A stretch of DNA of 64,000 nucleotides from Actinoplanes sp. TBRC 11911 (GTDB taxonomy: Bacteria; Actinomycetota; Actinomycetes; Mycobacteriales; Micromonosporaceae): NCBI RefSeq assembly GCF_012933445.1, contig NZ_JABBNC010000003.1, positions 1 through 64,000 on the forward strand. The letters are read 5' to 3'. The notes beneath the pieces were generated by a model. The model was not told the DNA's origin. It did no database searches and saw nothing but the letters and a program-made list of their open reading frames with translations. The translations under genes were made by a program, and so were the position numbers. Positions 32,880-41,663 of this stretch are shown here, piece after piece; the first letter of the stretch is position 1; every line of letters starts with the position of its first letter.

Positions 32880-33683
32880 TCAGCGGCGCGGAGCACGCCG
32901 TACGGGCTCATCCATCAGTTGCACGCGCAGCTTCCGGACGGCTCGCGCCAGCAGCCGGGACACGTGCATCTGGGAGATGCCGAGCTTTTCCCCGATCTCG
33001 GACTGGCTCATCTCGCCGTAGAAACGCAGCTTCACGATGGCGCGCTCCCGATCGTCGAGCGTCGCCATCGCGGACGGCAGCGACGCGCGGTTCTCGGTGA
33101 GCTCGAAGTTCGCGTCGATCTCGCCCAACGTGTCGCTGAGCTCGATGGCGCCCTCGTCGTTGACCGGCGCGGAGAGGCTGGTGGCCGTGTAGGCCCGGCC
33201 GCCTTCCAGCCCTTCCAGCACCTCTTCCTCGGTGATCTTCAGGTGCGCGGCGATGTCGGCGACCGTGGGCGCGCGGCCGAGCGTCTGGTTCAGGTCGTTG
33301 TTCGCGCCGCTGATCGCCAGCCGCAGTTCCTGCAGCCGGCGTGGGACGCGAACCGCCCACGTACGGTCGCGGAAATGGCGTTTGACCTCGCCGACGATCG
33401 TCGGGATCGCGAACGCGGTGAACTCGATGCCCCGCGAGGCGTCGAAGCGGTCCACCGCCTTGATCATGCCGAGAGCGGCGACCTGGTAGAGGTCGTCGGC
33501 GGGTTCGCCGCGACCGTTGTAGCGCCGGGCGAGGTGCTGGGCGAGCGGCAGCCACGCCTCGATCACCTGCTCCCGCAGCCGGGCCCGTGCGGGATCGGCC
33601 GGATCCGCCGTCGCATAGGCCTCGACCAGCCCGGTGGCGACCTCGTCGGCGGCCGTACGTCCGGATGCCACGTGAGCGTGCAC
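32880..33683 (-). CDS. SigB/SigF-type RNA polymerase sigma factor
   Basis: Stress/development-type group 3 sigma factor of 267 residues. Region 2 (LAQHLARRYNGRGEPADDLY, QVAALGMIKAVDRFD, FAIPTIVGEVKRHFRD), region 3 and region 4 (LDDRERAIVKLRFYGEMSQS, IGEKLGISQMHVSRLL) are complete. GAGGGAG lies eight bases before the chosen GTG. No anti-sigma or anti-anti-sigma gene is adjacent, which is unusual for this group. Confidence 0.9.
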   Translation of the reverse strand: MHAHVASGRTAADEVATGLVEAYATADPADPARARLREQVIEAWLPLAQHLARRYNGRGEPADDLYQVAALGMIKAVDRFDASRGIEFTAFAIPTIVGEVKRHFRDRTWAVRVPRRLQELRLAISGANNDLNQTLGRAPTVADIAAHLKITEEEVLEGLEGGRAYTATSLSAPVNDEGAIELSDTLGEIDANFELTENRASLPSAMATLDDRERAIVKLRFYGEMSQSEIGEKLGISQMHVSRLLARAVRKLRVQLMDEPVRRAPRR

Positions 33684-33763
33684 GACGCGTCTCCCTCGGT
33701 CCACGGATTACTTGCCCTGCGGCAAACATAACCGAACGCCGGGGAACCGCAATCCGAACGGAG

Positions 33764-33919
33764 TCAGCGACCCACCATTCGGTGCATCATGTACAGCGCG
33801 GTCAGCCCGAGACCGATCGCCGTGGCGACGGCGGGCCGCACGATCGCCAACCAGACCATGCCGCCACTGGCGCCGATCAGCACGAGGACGCGTACATCAA
33901 AAAGCTGTTTCTTGGGCAT
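33764..33919 (-). CDS. Small membrane protein (51 aa)
   Basis: A 51-residue protein, MPKKQLFDVRVLVLIGASGG..., with a basic start and two short hydrophobic segments separated by WLAIVRPA, forming one or two membrane helices. GGGAG is six bases upstream of the ATG. It lies between two sigma-factor genes, upstream of the SigB-type gene on the same strand (80-base gap). Family not recognised. Confidence 0.65.
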   Translation of the reverse strand: MPKKQLFDVRVLVLIGASGGMVWLAIVRPAVATAIGLGLTALYMMHRMVGR

Positions 33920-34083
33920 GACGAACTCCCGACCCCTGGAAACCACTGAGAGTGACTCCGATACCCCCTTTGCCCCGTTTGGTTATACACAGAGGGTAGC
34001 TGAATCGCTACATAATGGAAAGATCGGTCCCGAGTCACACTTTCGCCCTCAGCATCGTCAAACAATCGATGAGGGGAGACATC

Positions 34084-34941
34084 TTGCGCGCGATCATGGG
34101 CGAACGCCGGCAGCTGATCAACATGGCGTACCGGATGCTGGGTTCGGTGGCGGAGGCCGAGGATGCGGTGTCCGAGGCGTACACACGCTGGTATGCGATG
34201 TCGCCGGAGCAGCAGGAGGCGATCGAGACGCCGGGTGCCTGGCTCACGAAGGTCACCGGGCGGATCTGCCTGGACGTGCTCGGCTCGGCGCGTGCCCGCC
34301 GCGAGCGGTACGTGGGCGAGTGGATCCCGGAGCCGTTACCCGAGCGCCAGGAATCGACCGACCCGGCCGATCGGATCACCCTGGACGAGTCGATCAACAT
34401 GGCGTTCCTGGTGGTCCTGGAGTCGATGACCCCGGCCGAGCGGGTCGCGTTCATCCTGCACGACGTCTTCCGCTACTCCTTCCCGGAGGTCGCCGAGATC
34501 GTCGGCCGGACGCCCGGGGCCTGCCGGCAGCTCGCCGCCTCGGCTCGCCGGCGCACCAGGGCGTCGCACGTGCCGACCACGCCGTCCGCCGACCAGGCCG
34601 GCATCGTCCGCGACTTCAAGCGCGCGTGGGAGGCCCGGGACATCCCGTCGCTGGTCGGGCTGCTCGACCCGAACGCCACCGCGACCTCGGACGGCGGCGG
34701 CATCGTAAACGCCGCGCTGCGCCCCATCAAGGGCGCCGACGACATCGCGCGCTACGCCATGTGGATCTCCGACCGGGTCGGCGGCATGACGCTGCTGGAG
34801 CGCGCGGTCAACGGCCAGCCGGGCCTGATCCTGCAGCGCGACGGCGTCACCGTGTCGGTGATGGCCTTCGCCGTCGAGAACCACCGGATCACCCACATGT
34901 GGGCGATCCGCAACCCGGAGAAGCTGCGCCCCTGGACCTAG
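34084..34941 (+). CDS. ECF41-type sigma factor (SigJ-like) with SnoaL domain
   Basis: A 285-residue extracytoplasmic-function sigma factor with C-terminal extension. Region 2 (INMAYRMLGSVAEAEDAVSE, AWLTKVTGRICLDVLGSARA) and region 4 (LHDVFRYSFPEVAEIVGRTP, CRQLAASARRR) are followed by a SnoaL-like domain (about 185-285) ending FAVENHRITHMWAIRNPEKL, the architecture of ECF41/SigJ, in which the extension replaces an anti-sigma factor. The TTG start follows GGGGAG by six bases; an ATG four codons later is possible. No COE-type partner gene is adjacent. Confidence 0.9.
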   Translation: MRAIMGERRQLINMAYRMLGSVAEAEDAVSEAYTRWYAMSPEQQEAIETPGAWLTKVTGRICLDVLGSARARRERYVGEWIPEPLPERQESTDPADRITLDESINMAFLVVLESMTPAERVAFILHDVFRYSFPEVAEIVGRTPGACRQLAASARRRTRASHVPTTPSADQAGIVRDFKRAWEARDIPSLVGLLDPNATATSDGGGIVNAALRPIKGADDIARYAMWISDRVGGMTLLERAVNGQPGLILQRDGVTVSVMAFAVENHRITHMWAIRNPEKLRPWT

Positions 34942-34994
34942 AGAAGTAAGTCCTGATCCGACCCGGCGGCCGTCGGGGCACCCGGCCCACCACG

Positions 34995-35335
34995 GGCATA
35001 TCCGAAATTTCCGATAGCCAGGGTGGACCGGCTGGGCCGCTGGACCGCCGGGGCTCCCCCGAGTGACCCGCGGGCGCTTCCACTTCGTGAGACTCGCGGC
35101 CACCTACTGAGACCGGCGACCACGTCCTGGACCCGGCGTCCGCGATGTGGGATTCGGGTCCATTGTGGAGTGGCTTTTGCCCCGTGATGCGGCTTTCGCA
35201 CGGCGGGTTTTCCCGGCCAGATGTGAACCTTGGAGAGTTATGGCTCGTATGTGGGCGCAACTCTCCAAGGTTCGCGAAAAGTCCACGATGTGGGCACGAT
35301 GTCCACACTGCGAGAACGCCGCCCCGCCGTAGAGA
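34995..35335 (+). repeat. Dispersed structured repeat, copy 2
   Basis: Intact copy in the 590-base gap between the ECF sigma and the histidine kinase. Outer end CATATCCGAAATTTCCG at about 34998; hairpin core at 35225-35273, where GAACCTTGGAGAGTT pairs with AACTCTCCAAGGTTC around TGGCTCGTATGTGGGCG. Flanking blocks include GATGTGGGATTCG, CCATTGTGGAG and GTCCACGATGTGG, all found again (reversed) in copy 3. Same orientation as copy 1. No gene is seen in this gap. Confidence 0.88.
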
Positions 35336-35530
35336 GCCGCGCGACCCATGGCGATCTCTACGGCCGCGGCGGCCCGGGTTGCGCAACGGGGCAGGCCGCA
35401 GCTGATCGCGGTTGCCTATCCGGTCGGCGGAAGCAGAACCGCAGCTCAACATGGCTGCTGCAGGCCGGTCACCCGGCGGGTCAACCTCCAGAAAGTTCAA
35501 AGTCGGCCAGGATACAACGACCCTGCTGCT

Positions 35531-37279
35531 TCAGGCGCAGGCGTCGTCGATGCCGAACGGGGTGTCGCAGCTCGGGAGGCGCACGGTGAAGGCCGTGCCG
35601 AAGTGGTGGCGGCTGCGGACCTCGATGCGACCGCGGTGGTCGCTGACGATGCGGTGGGCGATGGTCAGGCCGAGGCCGGTGCCGCCGGTGGCGCGCTGGC
35701 GGGCCGGGTCCGCGCGCCAGAAGCGGTCGAAGACGTGCGGGAGGTCGCCGGCGGCGATGCCGACGCCGGTGTCCTCGACGGCGAACACCGCCTCGCCCCA
35801 TTCGACCCGCGCCCGGACGACGACCCGGCCGCCGCGGTCGGTGTAGCGGAGCGCGTTGGTGAGCAGGTTGCCGATCACCTGCCGCAGCCGGTCCGTGTCG
35901 CCCTGCACCCAGACCGGCGTCGACGCGTCGGCGTGCACGGTGACACCGGCCTCGGTGGCCGCCACCTGATGGGCCATCACGCTGGCCGCGACCAGGTCGG
36001 ACAGGTCCGTCGGCGACGTGTCGTAACGCAGTTCGCCGGCCTCGGCCAGCGCGAGAACCTGCAGGTCGTCGAGGATACGGCCCTGCAACAGGGTCTCCTC
36101 GTGCAGCGACGCGAACAGCTCCCGGCTCGGCTCGACCACGCCGTCGGACAGGCCTTCGAGGTAGCCACGGAGGTTCGACAGCGGCGTACGCATCTCGTGC
36201 GCGACGTCGGCGATCAGGCGGCGCTGGCGTTCCTCGCTGCGTTGCACCGCCTCGGCCATCGCGTTGAACGACGCGGACAGCCGGGCCAGTTCGTTGCGGC
36301 CGCGAGCCGGGACGCGTACGTCGAACCGGCCGTCGGCAAGATGCCGGGACGCATCGGTCAGCAGGCCGACCGGACGGCTGACCCGGCGCGCGATCAGGGC
36401 CGTGCCGACCAGCGCGACCAGGACCAGCCCGGCGATGCCGAGGACGGCCGGGCGGCTCAGATCGCCGATGTCCGCCTCGACCGTGCCGCCGCCGAGGTAG
36501 AGCTGCAGTGGCGCGGCCGAGGTCGTGGTCACGCCGGTCGTGTAGGCCCGGATCAGGCAGTCCTGGGTCGGCTCGCCGCCCGCCTTGAGACAGCTCAGGT
36601 AGCCGCCCCACAGGTCGTTGAACCAGTTCTGGTCGGCGAGCACGCTACGCACCGCCGCGTGGACGCAGTCCGGATATTTCTGGATCTGTGCCTGCGTGAG
36701 GTACGGCGCCGTGTCGGCCTGCAGCACCGGATCCGATTTGGTCCGGCCCCCGATGCACCGGACCGTGCCGAGCGCGGCGCGGTACTGCGCGATCTGCCGC
36801 ACCGCCAGCGCCGACGGGGAGCCCAGCACGTGATCGGTCGGTGCCGGTCCGAACAGGTTCCGCGCGATCGCCTGCTTGGGCGGCCGCCCGGTGCCGGGAC
36901 CGGAGGCCAGCCAGGCGATCTGCGGGTCGAGCTGGGGCTGCGGGTCGATCGTGATGGCCGAGGCGCGCACCAGGCCGGACGGCCGGTTCGCCATGGTGTC
37001 CGAGTCGACCAGCACCTGCCCGTCCGAGGTGCGCAGCTGGATGTGCAGACCGGTGCGCTGGGCCAGGCCGGCGACCACCACGTCGACGCCGGGCCAGTGA
37101 CCGTGCCGGAGCCCGTACCGCTGAACCGTGTCGACGATCTCGGCCTGATGCCGCACCTGAGCCTGCCGGGAACGCGTCGCCTGGCTCTGCGACAGGCTCA
37201 GCATGAGCCAGGCCGTGGCCCCGATCGCGGTGACCGCCACGGCCATGGCCAGCACGAAGATGCGCAGCCGGAAACTCAC
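35531..37279 (-). CDS. Two-component sensor histidine kinase
   Basis: Membrane histidine kinase of 582 residues: N-terminal membrane helix (7-29), a long extracytoplasmic sensor region (about 30-275) with several Cys (CIGG, CVHA, CLKAG, CLIR) that may form disulfides, a second helix, HAMP (RRVSRPVGLLTDASRHLADG), and the kinase core with His361 in DVAHEMRTPLSN, the N-box NLLTNALRYT, G1 VEDTGVGI and G2 GGTGLGLTIA. The response regulator precedes it with a four-base overlap. Confidence 0.94.
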   Translation of the reverse strand: MSFRLRIFVLAMAVAVTAIGATAWLMLSLSQSQATRSRQAQVRHQAEIVDTVQRYGLRHGHWPGVDVVVAGLAQRTGLHIQLRTSDGQVLVDSDTMANRPSGLVRASAITIDPQPQLDPQIAWLASGPGTGRPPKQAIARNLFGPAPTDHVLGSPSALAVRQIAQYRAALGTVRCIGGRTKSDPVLQADTAPYLTQAQIQKYPDCVHAAVRSVLADQNWFNDLWGGYLSCLKAGGEPTQDCLIRAYTTGVTTTSAAPLQLYLGGGTVEADIGDLSRPAVLGIAGLVLVALVGTALIARRVSRPVGLLTDASRHLADGRFDVRVPARGRNELARLSASFNAMAEAVQRSEERQRRLIADVAHEMRTPLSNLRGYLEGLSDGVVEPSRELFASLHEETLLQGRILDDLQVLALAEAGELRYDTSPTDLSDLVAASVMAHQVAATEAGVTVHADASTPVWVQGDTDRLRQVIGNLLTNALRYTDRGGRVVVRARVEWGEAVFAVEDTGVGIAAGDLPHVFDRFWRADPARQRATGGTGLGLTIAHRIVSDHRGRIEVRSRHHFGTAFTVRLPSCDTPFGIDDACA

Positions 37280-37959
37280 AGCTCGGCCATCCGGTAGCCA
37301 CGGCCGTAGACCGTCTGCACATATCGCGGCGCGGCCGGGTCCTCCTCGATCTTGCGGCGGAGGTTGACCACATGCGCGTCGACCGTACGGGCCGAGACGT
37401 CGTGATCGAAGCCGAACGTCTTGTCGATGATCTGCCCACGGGTGTAGACCCGGCCGGGTTCGCCGGCCAGCAACTCGAGGATGGCGAACTCCTTAGCGGT
37501 CAGATTCACCGGTACGCCCTGGACCCGCACCTCGAACCGGCCGGCGTCCACTTCGAGATCGCCGACGCGCAGCACCGCCGCCGGGCCGTCGTTCGTGCCG
37601 GCGCGTCGCAGCAGGGCCCGCACCCGGGCGGTGAGCTCGCGCGGGCTCACCGGCTTGGACAGGTAGTCGTCGGCGCCGATGTCCAACCCGAGCAGCATGT
37701 CGTTCTCCGACGAGCGGGCGGTGACCAGCAGGATCGCCACGTTGGACTCGGCGCGCAGGATCCGGCACACGTCCAGCCCGTCGACCAGCGGCATCATCAC
37801 GTCCAGCACGATCAGGTCCGGCTTGCGGGCGCGGGCCTGCTCCAGCGCCGCGCGACCATCACCGACGGTGAGCACCTGGTGGCCCTCGCGCTCGAGGTAC
37901 AGGCGGACGATCTGGGCATGCTTCGGATCGTCGTCGGCCACCAGGATGCGCGCTGTCAC
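37276..37959 (-). CDS. OmpR/PhoB-type response regulator
   Basis: Receiver plus winged-helix response regulator of 227 residues. Phosphoacceptor Asp53 (VLDVMMPLVDG), acidic DDD at 9-11, Lys in LSKPVSP, and a C-terminal Trans_reg_C domain (LTAKEFAILELLAGEPGRVY, DAHVVNLRRKIEEDP, VQTVYGRGYRM). It partners the kinase downstream (overlapping ATGA). Promoter gap shared with the divergent asnB. Confidence 0.95.
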   Translation of the reverse strand: MTARILVADDDPKHAQIVRLYLEREGHQVLTVGDGRAALEQARARKPDLIVLDVMMPLVDGLDVCRILRAESNVAILLVTARSSENDMLLGLDIGADDYLSKPVSPRELTARVRALLRRAGTNDGPAAVLRVGDLEVDAGRFEVRVQGVPVNLTAKEFAILELLAGEPGRVYTRGQIIDKTFGFDHDVSARTVDAHVVNLRRKIEEDPAAPRYVQTVYGRGYRMAEL

Positions 37960-38011
37960 GCCGTGGATTTTTACTCAGCGCCGCGCGACGACCAAGGATT
38001 GTCGGGTTCCT

Positions 38012-38075
38012 GTGAAGAACCGTTCAGATTTCGGTGGGAGTAAACATCTCAGCGACTTCCGCACAAGTTCTTCAC
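38012..38075. promoter_or_regulatory. Inverted repeat in asnB/response-regulator divergent promoter
   Basis: GTGAAGAAC (38012-38020) and GTTCTTCAC (38067-38075) are exact inverse copies 46 bases apart in the 140-base divergent gap. It may be a pair of operator half-sites for the OmpR-type regulator; evidence is symmetry and position only. Confidence 0.35.
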
Positions 38076-38099
38076 CATCGCGGACACAAACTTCCGCGC

Positions 38100-40040
38100 A
38101 TGTGTGGTCTCAGTGTCTTCGTGAGCAGCAGGCCCAACGCGGGGCCGCCGGACGCCGAGGCGATCGCGACGTTCACCCGTGCCCTCGAGTCGATGCACCA
38201 CCGCGGGCCGGACGACACCCGGGTGGAGTTCACCGACGGGATGGCGTTCGGCTTCAAGCGGCTCGCGATCGTGGACCGGGAGGAAAGCGCCCAGCCGGTG
38301 CACTACCCGCCGGACGGGCCGCAGGCGGGGCGCTGGACCGTCGTGTTCAACGGCGAGATCTACAACTACAAGGCGCTGCGCTCGGAGCTGATCCGCGAGC
38401 ACAACGCCACGTTCGGCACGCAGGGCGACAGCGAGGTGCTGGCGGCGGCGATCCATTACTGGGGTACGTCGGCGCTGCCACGGTTGCGCGGCATGTTCGC
38501 CTTCGTGGCGTACGACCATTGGACCTCGACCTTGTACGCGGCGCGCGATCCGTTCGGCATCAAGCCGCTCTACCTGCTGGAGAGCACCGACGGATTGTTC
38601 CTGGCCAGCGAGCGTAAGGCGCTGAAGGCGTTCGGCGCGGACGGCGACGCGGTGCTCGACACCGACGCGCTCGCGCATTACCTGAGTTTCCAGTTCGTGC
38701 CGGAGCCGATGACGCTGCACCGGCAGGTACGCCGGCTGCCGCCCGGACATCGGCTGACCTGGACGGCCGGCGGCGGACTGCGGATCGACCGTTACTTCCG
38801 GCCGTCGCTGCGCCCGTTGCATCTGCAGCCCGAAGCCGCGTTCGCCAGCATTCAGGACGCGCTGCGCGACAGCGTACGCAAGCACATGCATGCCGACGTG
38901 CCGGTCGGCGCGTTCCTGTCGAGCGGGGTGGACTCGTCGGCGGTGGTGGCGCTGGCCCGGGAGGTGAAGCCGGACCTGCACGTCTTCACCGCGGGCTTCG
39001 CCCAGCAGGGCTATTCGGAGATCGACGTCGCCCAGGACACCGCGAACCAGCTGGGCCTCCGGTGTACGCCGACGGTGGTCACCGACGAGGACGTGATCCG
39101 CGAGCTGCCCCGGATCGTGCAGGTGCTCGACGACCCGAGCGGCGACCCGTCGCTGATCCCGCTCTACTTTCTCGCGCAGACGGCCTCCCGGTACGTGACC
39201 GTGGTGCTCTCCGGCGAGGGGTCCGACGAACTGTTCGGCGGGTACACGATCTATCGCGAGCCGATGTCGCTGGCCGGCATCGGCCGTCTGCCCGGCGGCA
39301 TGAAGCGCGGCCTGCGCAATCTGTCCCACGTGATGCCCGAGGGGATGCGCGGCCGCAGCTTCCTGGAACGCGGCACGACCCCGATCGAGGAGCGCTACTA
39401 CGGCAACGCGCGGATCTTCGACCCGGCGGAGAAGGCCGAGATCATGCGATTCACCGCCGAACCCCACACCGCGATCACCGGGCACCTGTACGCCGAGACG
39501 GCCGATGTGGACGACGTGGCGTCGATGCAGTACGTGGACCTGCACACCTGGCTGCCCGGCGACATCCTGCACAAGGCCGACCGCATGTCGATGGCGCACT
39601 CGCTGGAGCTGCGGGTCCCGTTCCTGGACTCGGCCGTGTACGCCGCCGCGGCCGGCCTGTCCACCGAGCTGAAGCTGCCCGCGCACAGCCGCACCACCAA
39701 GCACGCGCTACGCGAGGCGATGCGCGGGATCGTCCCCGAGTCGGTGCGCGAGCGCCGCAAGCTGGGCTTCCCGACCCCGACCCGGGTCTGGCTCAAGGGC
39801 ATGATCGGCGACTGGGTCGGCGCGCTGTTCGCCGACTCGCAGGCCGGTCACCTGCTGGACCTGAACTACGCGCAGAAGCTGCTCGCCGACCACCGGGCCG
39901 GCGTCGCGGACAACTCTCGCAAGGTGTGGGCGGTGGCGATGTTCTGCCTCTGGTACGCCGTCATGATCGAGAAGTCGATCACCCCTCAGACCAGCTTCAC
40001 CTCGCGGTCGACGACGGCCGACCGGATGTCGGCCATGTAG
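38100..40040 (+). CDS. asnB: Asparagine synthetase (glutamine-hydrolysing)
   Basis: AsnB-type enzyme of 646 residues converting aspartate and glutamine to asparagine. The N-terminal class II glutaminase begins with catalytic Cys2 (MCGLSVFVSS) and includes HHRGPDD and VVFNGEIYNYK. The synthetase half has the PP-loop SSGVDSSAVVALA and SGEGSDELFGGY. The last ~20 residues run antisense through the EthD gene (55-base convergent overlap) and look like a chance extension. No biosynthetic cluster surrounds it, so general asparagine or cell-wall amidation roles are both possible. Confidence 0.93.
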   Translation: MCGLSVFVSSRPNAGPPDAEAIATFTRALESMHHRGPDDTRVEFTDGMAFGFKRLAIVDREESAQPVHYPPDGPQAGRWTVVFNGEIYNYKALRSELIREHNATFGTQGDSEVLAAAIHYWGTSALPRLRGMFAFVAYDHWTSTLYAARDPFGIKPLYLLESTDGLFLASERKALKAFGADGDAVLDTDALAHYLSFQFVPEPMTLHRQVRRLPPGHRLTWTAGGGLRIDRYFRPSLRPLHLQPEAAFASIQDALRDSVRKHMHADVPVGAFLSSGVDSSAVVALAREVKPDLHVFTAGFAQQGYSEIDVAQDTANQLGLRCTPTVVTDEDVIRELPRIVQVLDDPSGDPSLIPLYFLAQTASRYVTVVLSGEGSDELFGGYTIYREPMSLAGIGRLPGGMKRGLRNLSHVMPEGMRGRSFLERGTTPIEERYYGNARIFDPAEKAEIMRFTAEPHTAITGHLYAETADVDDVASMQYVDLHTWLPGDILHKADRMSMAHSLELRVPFLDSAVYAAAAGLSTELKLPAHSRTTKHALREAMRGIVPESVRERRKLGFPTPTRVWLKGMIGDWVGALFADSQAGHLLDLNYAQKLLADHRAGVADNSRKVWAVAMFCLWYAVMIEKSITPQTSFTSRSTTADRMSAM

Positions 40041-40303
40041 GCCTGGCGTCGCTCGTGCGCCTGCCGATAACCGTCGGTGTCGAGGGCCTCGCGCATCGCC
40101 TCGGGAGAGTCGAAGCTGATCTCCACAAACGCGTCCATCGGGTCGGCGGGATCGGTCGCGAGGTCGGTCACGTAGCGCTGGACGTAGTGCCGGACCTGCG
40201 GCATCGCGACGTAGGCCGGGCCGTACTCGTGCTCCAGGAAGTGCCGGAAGTCCTCGGTCGAGACCTCCGGCTTTTTGCGGAGGACGGTCATGAGGGTGTA
40301 CAT
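39986..40303 (-). CDS. EthD-family protein
   Basis: A 105-residue ferredoxin-like alpha/beta barrel protein of the EthD (dimeric alpha-beta barrel) type: YTLMTVLRKKPEVSTEDFRH, EHEYGPAYVAMPQVRHYVQR, FVEISFDSPEAMREALDTDG. Typically an accessory or small decarboxylase-like enzyme. Overlaps asnB tail to tail. Confidence 0.85.
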   Translation of the reverse strand: MYTLMTVLRKKPEVSTEDFRHFLEHEYGPAYVAMPQVRHYVQRYVTDLATDPADPMDAFVEISFDSPEAMREALDTDGYRQAHERRQAYMADIRSAVVDREVKLV

Positions 40304-40339
40304 GGCAGGAAAGCTACCCCGGCCGTCGCGCTGCCGTCG

Positions 40340-41587
40340 CTAGAGATCGTCCCAGGGGCGCAGGCTCGGGCGGGCCGGCGGGCGCTCGGCGCGGGCCGGC
40401 TCGGGAACGTCGTCGGCGTAGGCGTCCCACGGGCGGTCCGCGTGCCGGGACTGCTCGGCGTGCCAGACCTGGTCGGGCTGCCAGGCCTGGCCGGACTGCC
40501 ACACCTGCTCGGCGTGCTGGGCGTGTCGTGGCGTCAGCGGAACGGCGTCGTGGTCGGCGCGGCGCGGCGGGGTCCAGACCGGCTGCCGCTCGGCGGGCGT
40601 CCAGGTGAGCTGCGGCTGCGGCGTGGCGCGGCCGGACAGGGCGGGCGCCGGAACCGAGGGCGAGGCCAGCGCCGACCTGGTGCGGGTGGGTGGGGTCCAG
40701 ATCGGGGGCGGACCCCACCAGATAACCCGTTCGGTGGGGACGGACAGCGGCGGAAGTGGCTGGGCGGGACCGACCTCGGGGGGCAGGGCGGTCGAGCTGG
40801 TCGCGGGGGCGGTGGCCAGCAGGATGGCGGAGGCGACCGTGACGACGCCGGCGATCGAGGCGGCGAGGCCCCAGCCGGGACGGACCGTGTCACCGAGCAG
40901 GAACAGCGCGATCGCGGACGGGACGACCACCTCGGCCGTCCAGTGGATCGCGGTCACCGGGCCGACCTCGCCACGGCCCAGCGCGTTGGCGTACAGGAGC
41001 ATGCCGGTGAACGCGAAAGTCAGCAACGCCAGCGTGAGGGGATCGGTGAGCGCGTGGTTCATCGGCAGCGCGCGCCCGACCAGGGCGGCACTGCCGAGGC
41101 AGAGACCGCCCAGGGCGGCGATCGCACCGGCCGGAACGGCGAGCTTCGTGAGGGCGACACCCACGATCACCACACCCACGGCGGCGGTGCAGAAAGCCCA
41201 GCGCATCGTGCTCGAAGCGTGCACGTCCTCCTGCTGACCGGCCGAAAGGGACAACACGGCCAGTGCGGTCAGCGAGATGATGATCGCGGAGACATCACGC
41301 GGACGCAGGCGGGACTTGAGGATGAACCGGGCGGCGATGACGGTGATGGCCAGCGAGCCGGCCAGCACGGACTCGACAACGTAGACGGCCAGCTCGCGCA
41401 ACGCGTACATCGCACCGACCCAGGCGAGCATGTCGCAGAGGATGCCCAGCAGGTACAGCGGATGCCGCATGGTCTGCACGGTGCCGTTGCAGCGGCGGGC
41501 CGCGACGGCCTGGAGGATCGACGCGGTCGCGTAGCTGAACGCACCGAAGACGACGATGCCCAGCGCAACCCAGAACGCAGCGGTCAT
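40340..41587 (-). CDS. DMT-like membrane protein with Trp/Pro-rich tail
   Basis: A 415-residue integral membrane protein. Residues 1-265 hold about nine to ten hydrophobic helices in the pattern of drug/metabolite (EamA-like) transporters (ARFILKSRLRPRDVSAIIIS, GPVTAIHWTAEVVVPSAIAL, FLLGDTVRPGWG). The cytoplasmic tail of about 150 residues is Pro/Trp-rich with WTPP and VWQSGQAW/VWHAEQ-type imperfect repeats and no fold. Substrate unknown. Confidence 0.78.
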   Translation of the reverse strand: MTAAFWVALGIVVFGAFSYATASILQAVAARRCNGTVQTMRHPLYLLGILCDMLAWVGAMYALRELAVYVVESVLAGSLAITVIAARFILKSRLRPRDVSAIIISLTALAVLSLSAGQQEDVHASSTMRWAFCTAAVGVVIVGVALTKLAVPAGAIAALGGLCLGSAALVGRALPMNHALTDPLTLALLTFAFTGMLLYANALGRGEVGPVTAIHWTAEVVVPSAIALFLLGDTVRPGWGLAASIAGVVTVASAILLATAPATSSTALPPEVGPAQPLPPLSVPTERVIWWGPPPIWTPPTRTRSALASPSVPAPALSGRATPQPQLTWTPAERQPVWTPPRRADHDAVPLTPRHAQHAEQVWQSGQAWQPDQVWHAEQSRHADRPWDAYADDVPEPARAERPPARPSLRPWDDL

Positions 41588-41663
41588 CGTGTATCACCGG
41601 CCTTCGTGACGCTACGGAGTCATGCCATCACGCTCCGAGCATATGCCCCGGCCGCACGAAAAC

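Noticed and set aside
33947..34083. SigB-type promoter (GTTT...GGGTAG) before the ECF41 sigma gene
   Set aside because: The spacer is shorter than normal for this class and the match is weak, so it is not listed as a feature.
38100..40303. asnB plus EthD as part of a natural-product cluster
   Set aside because: No PKS, NRPS or tailoring genes are nearby; the EthD gene is convergent, not co-transcribed.
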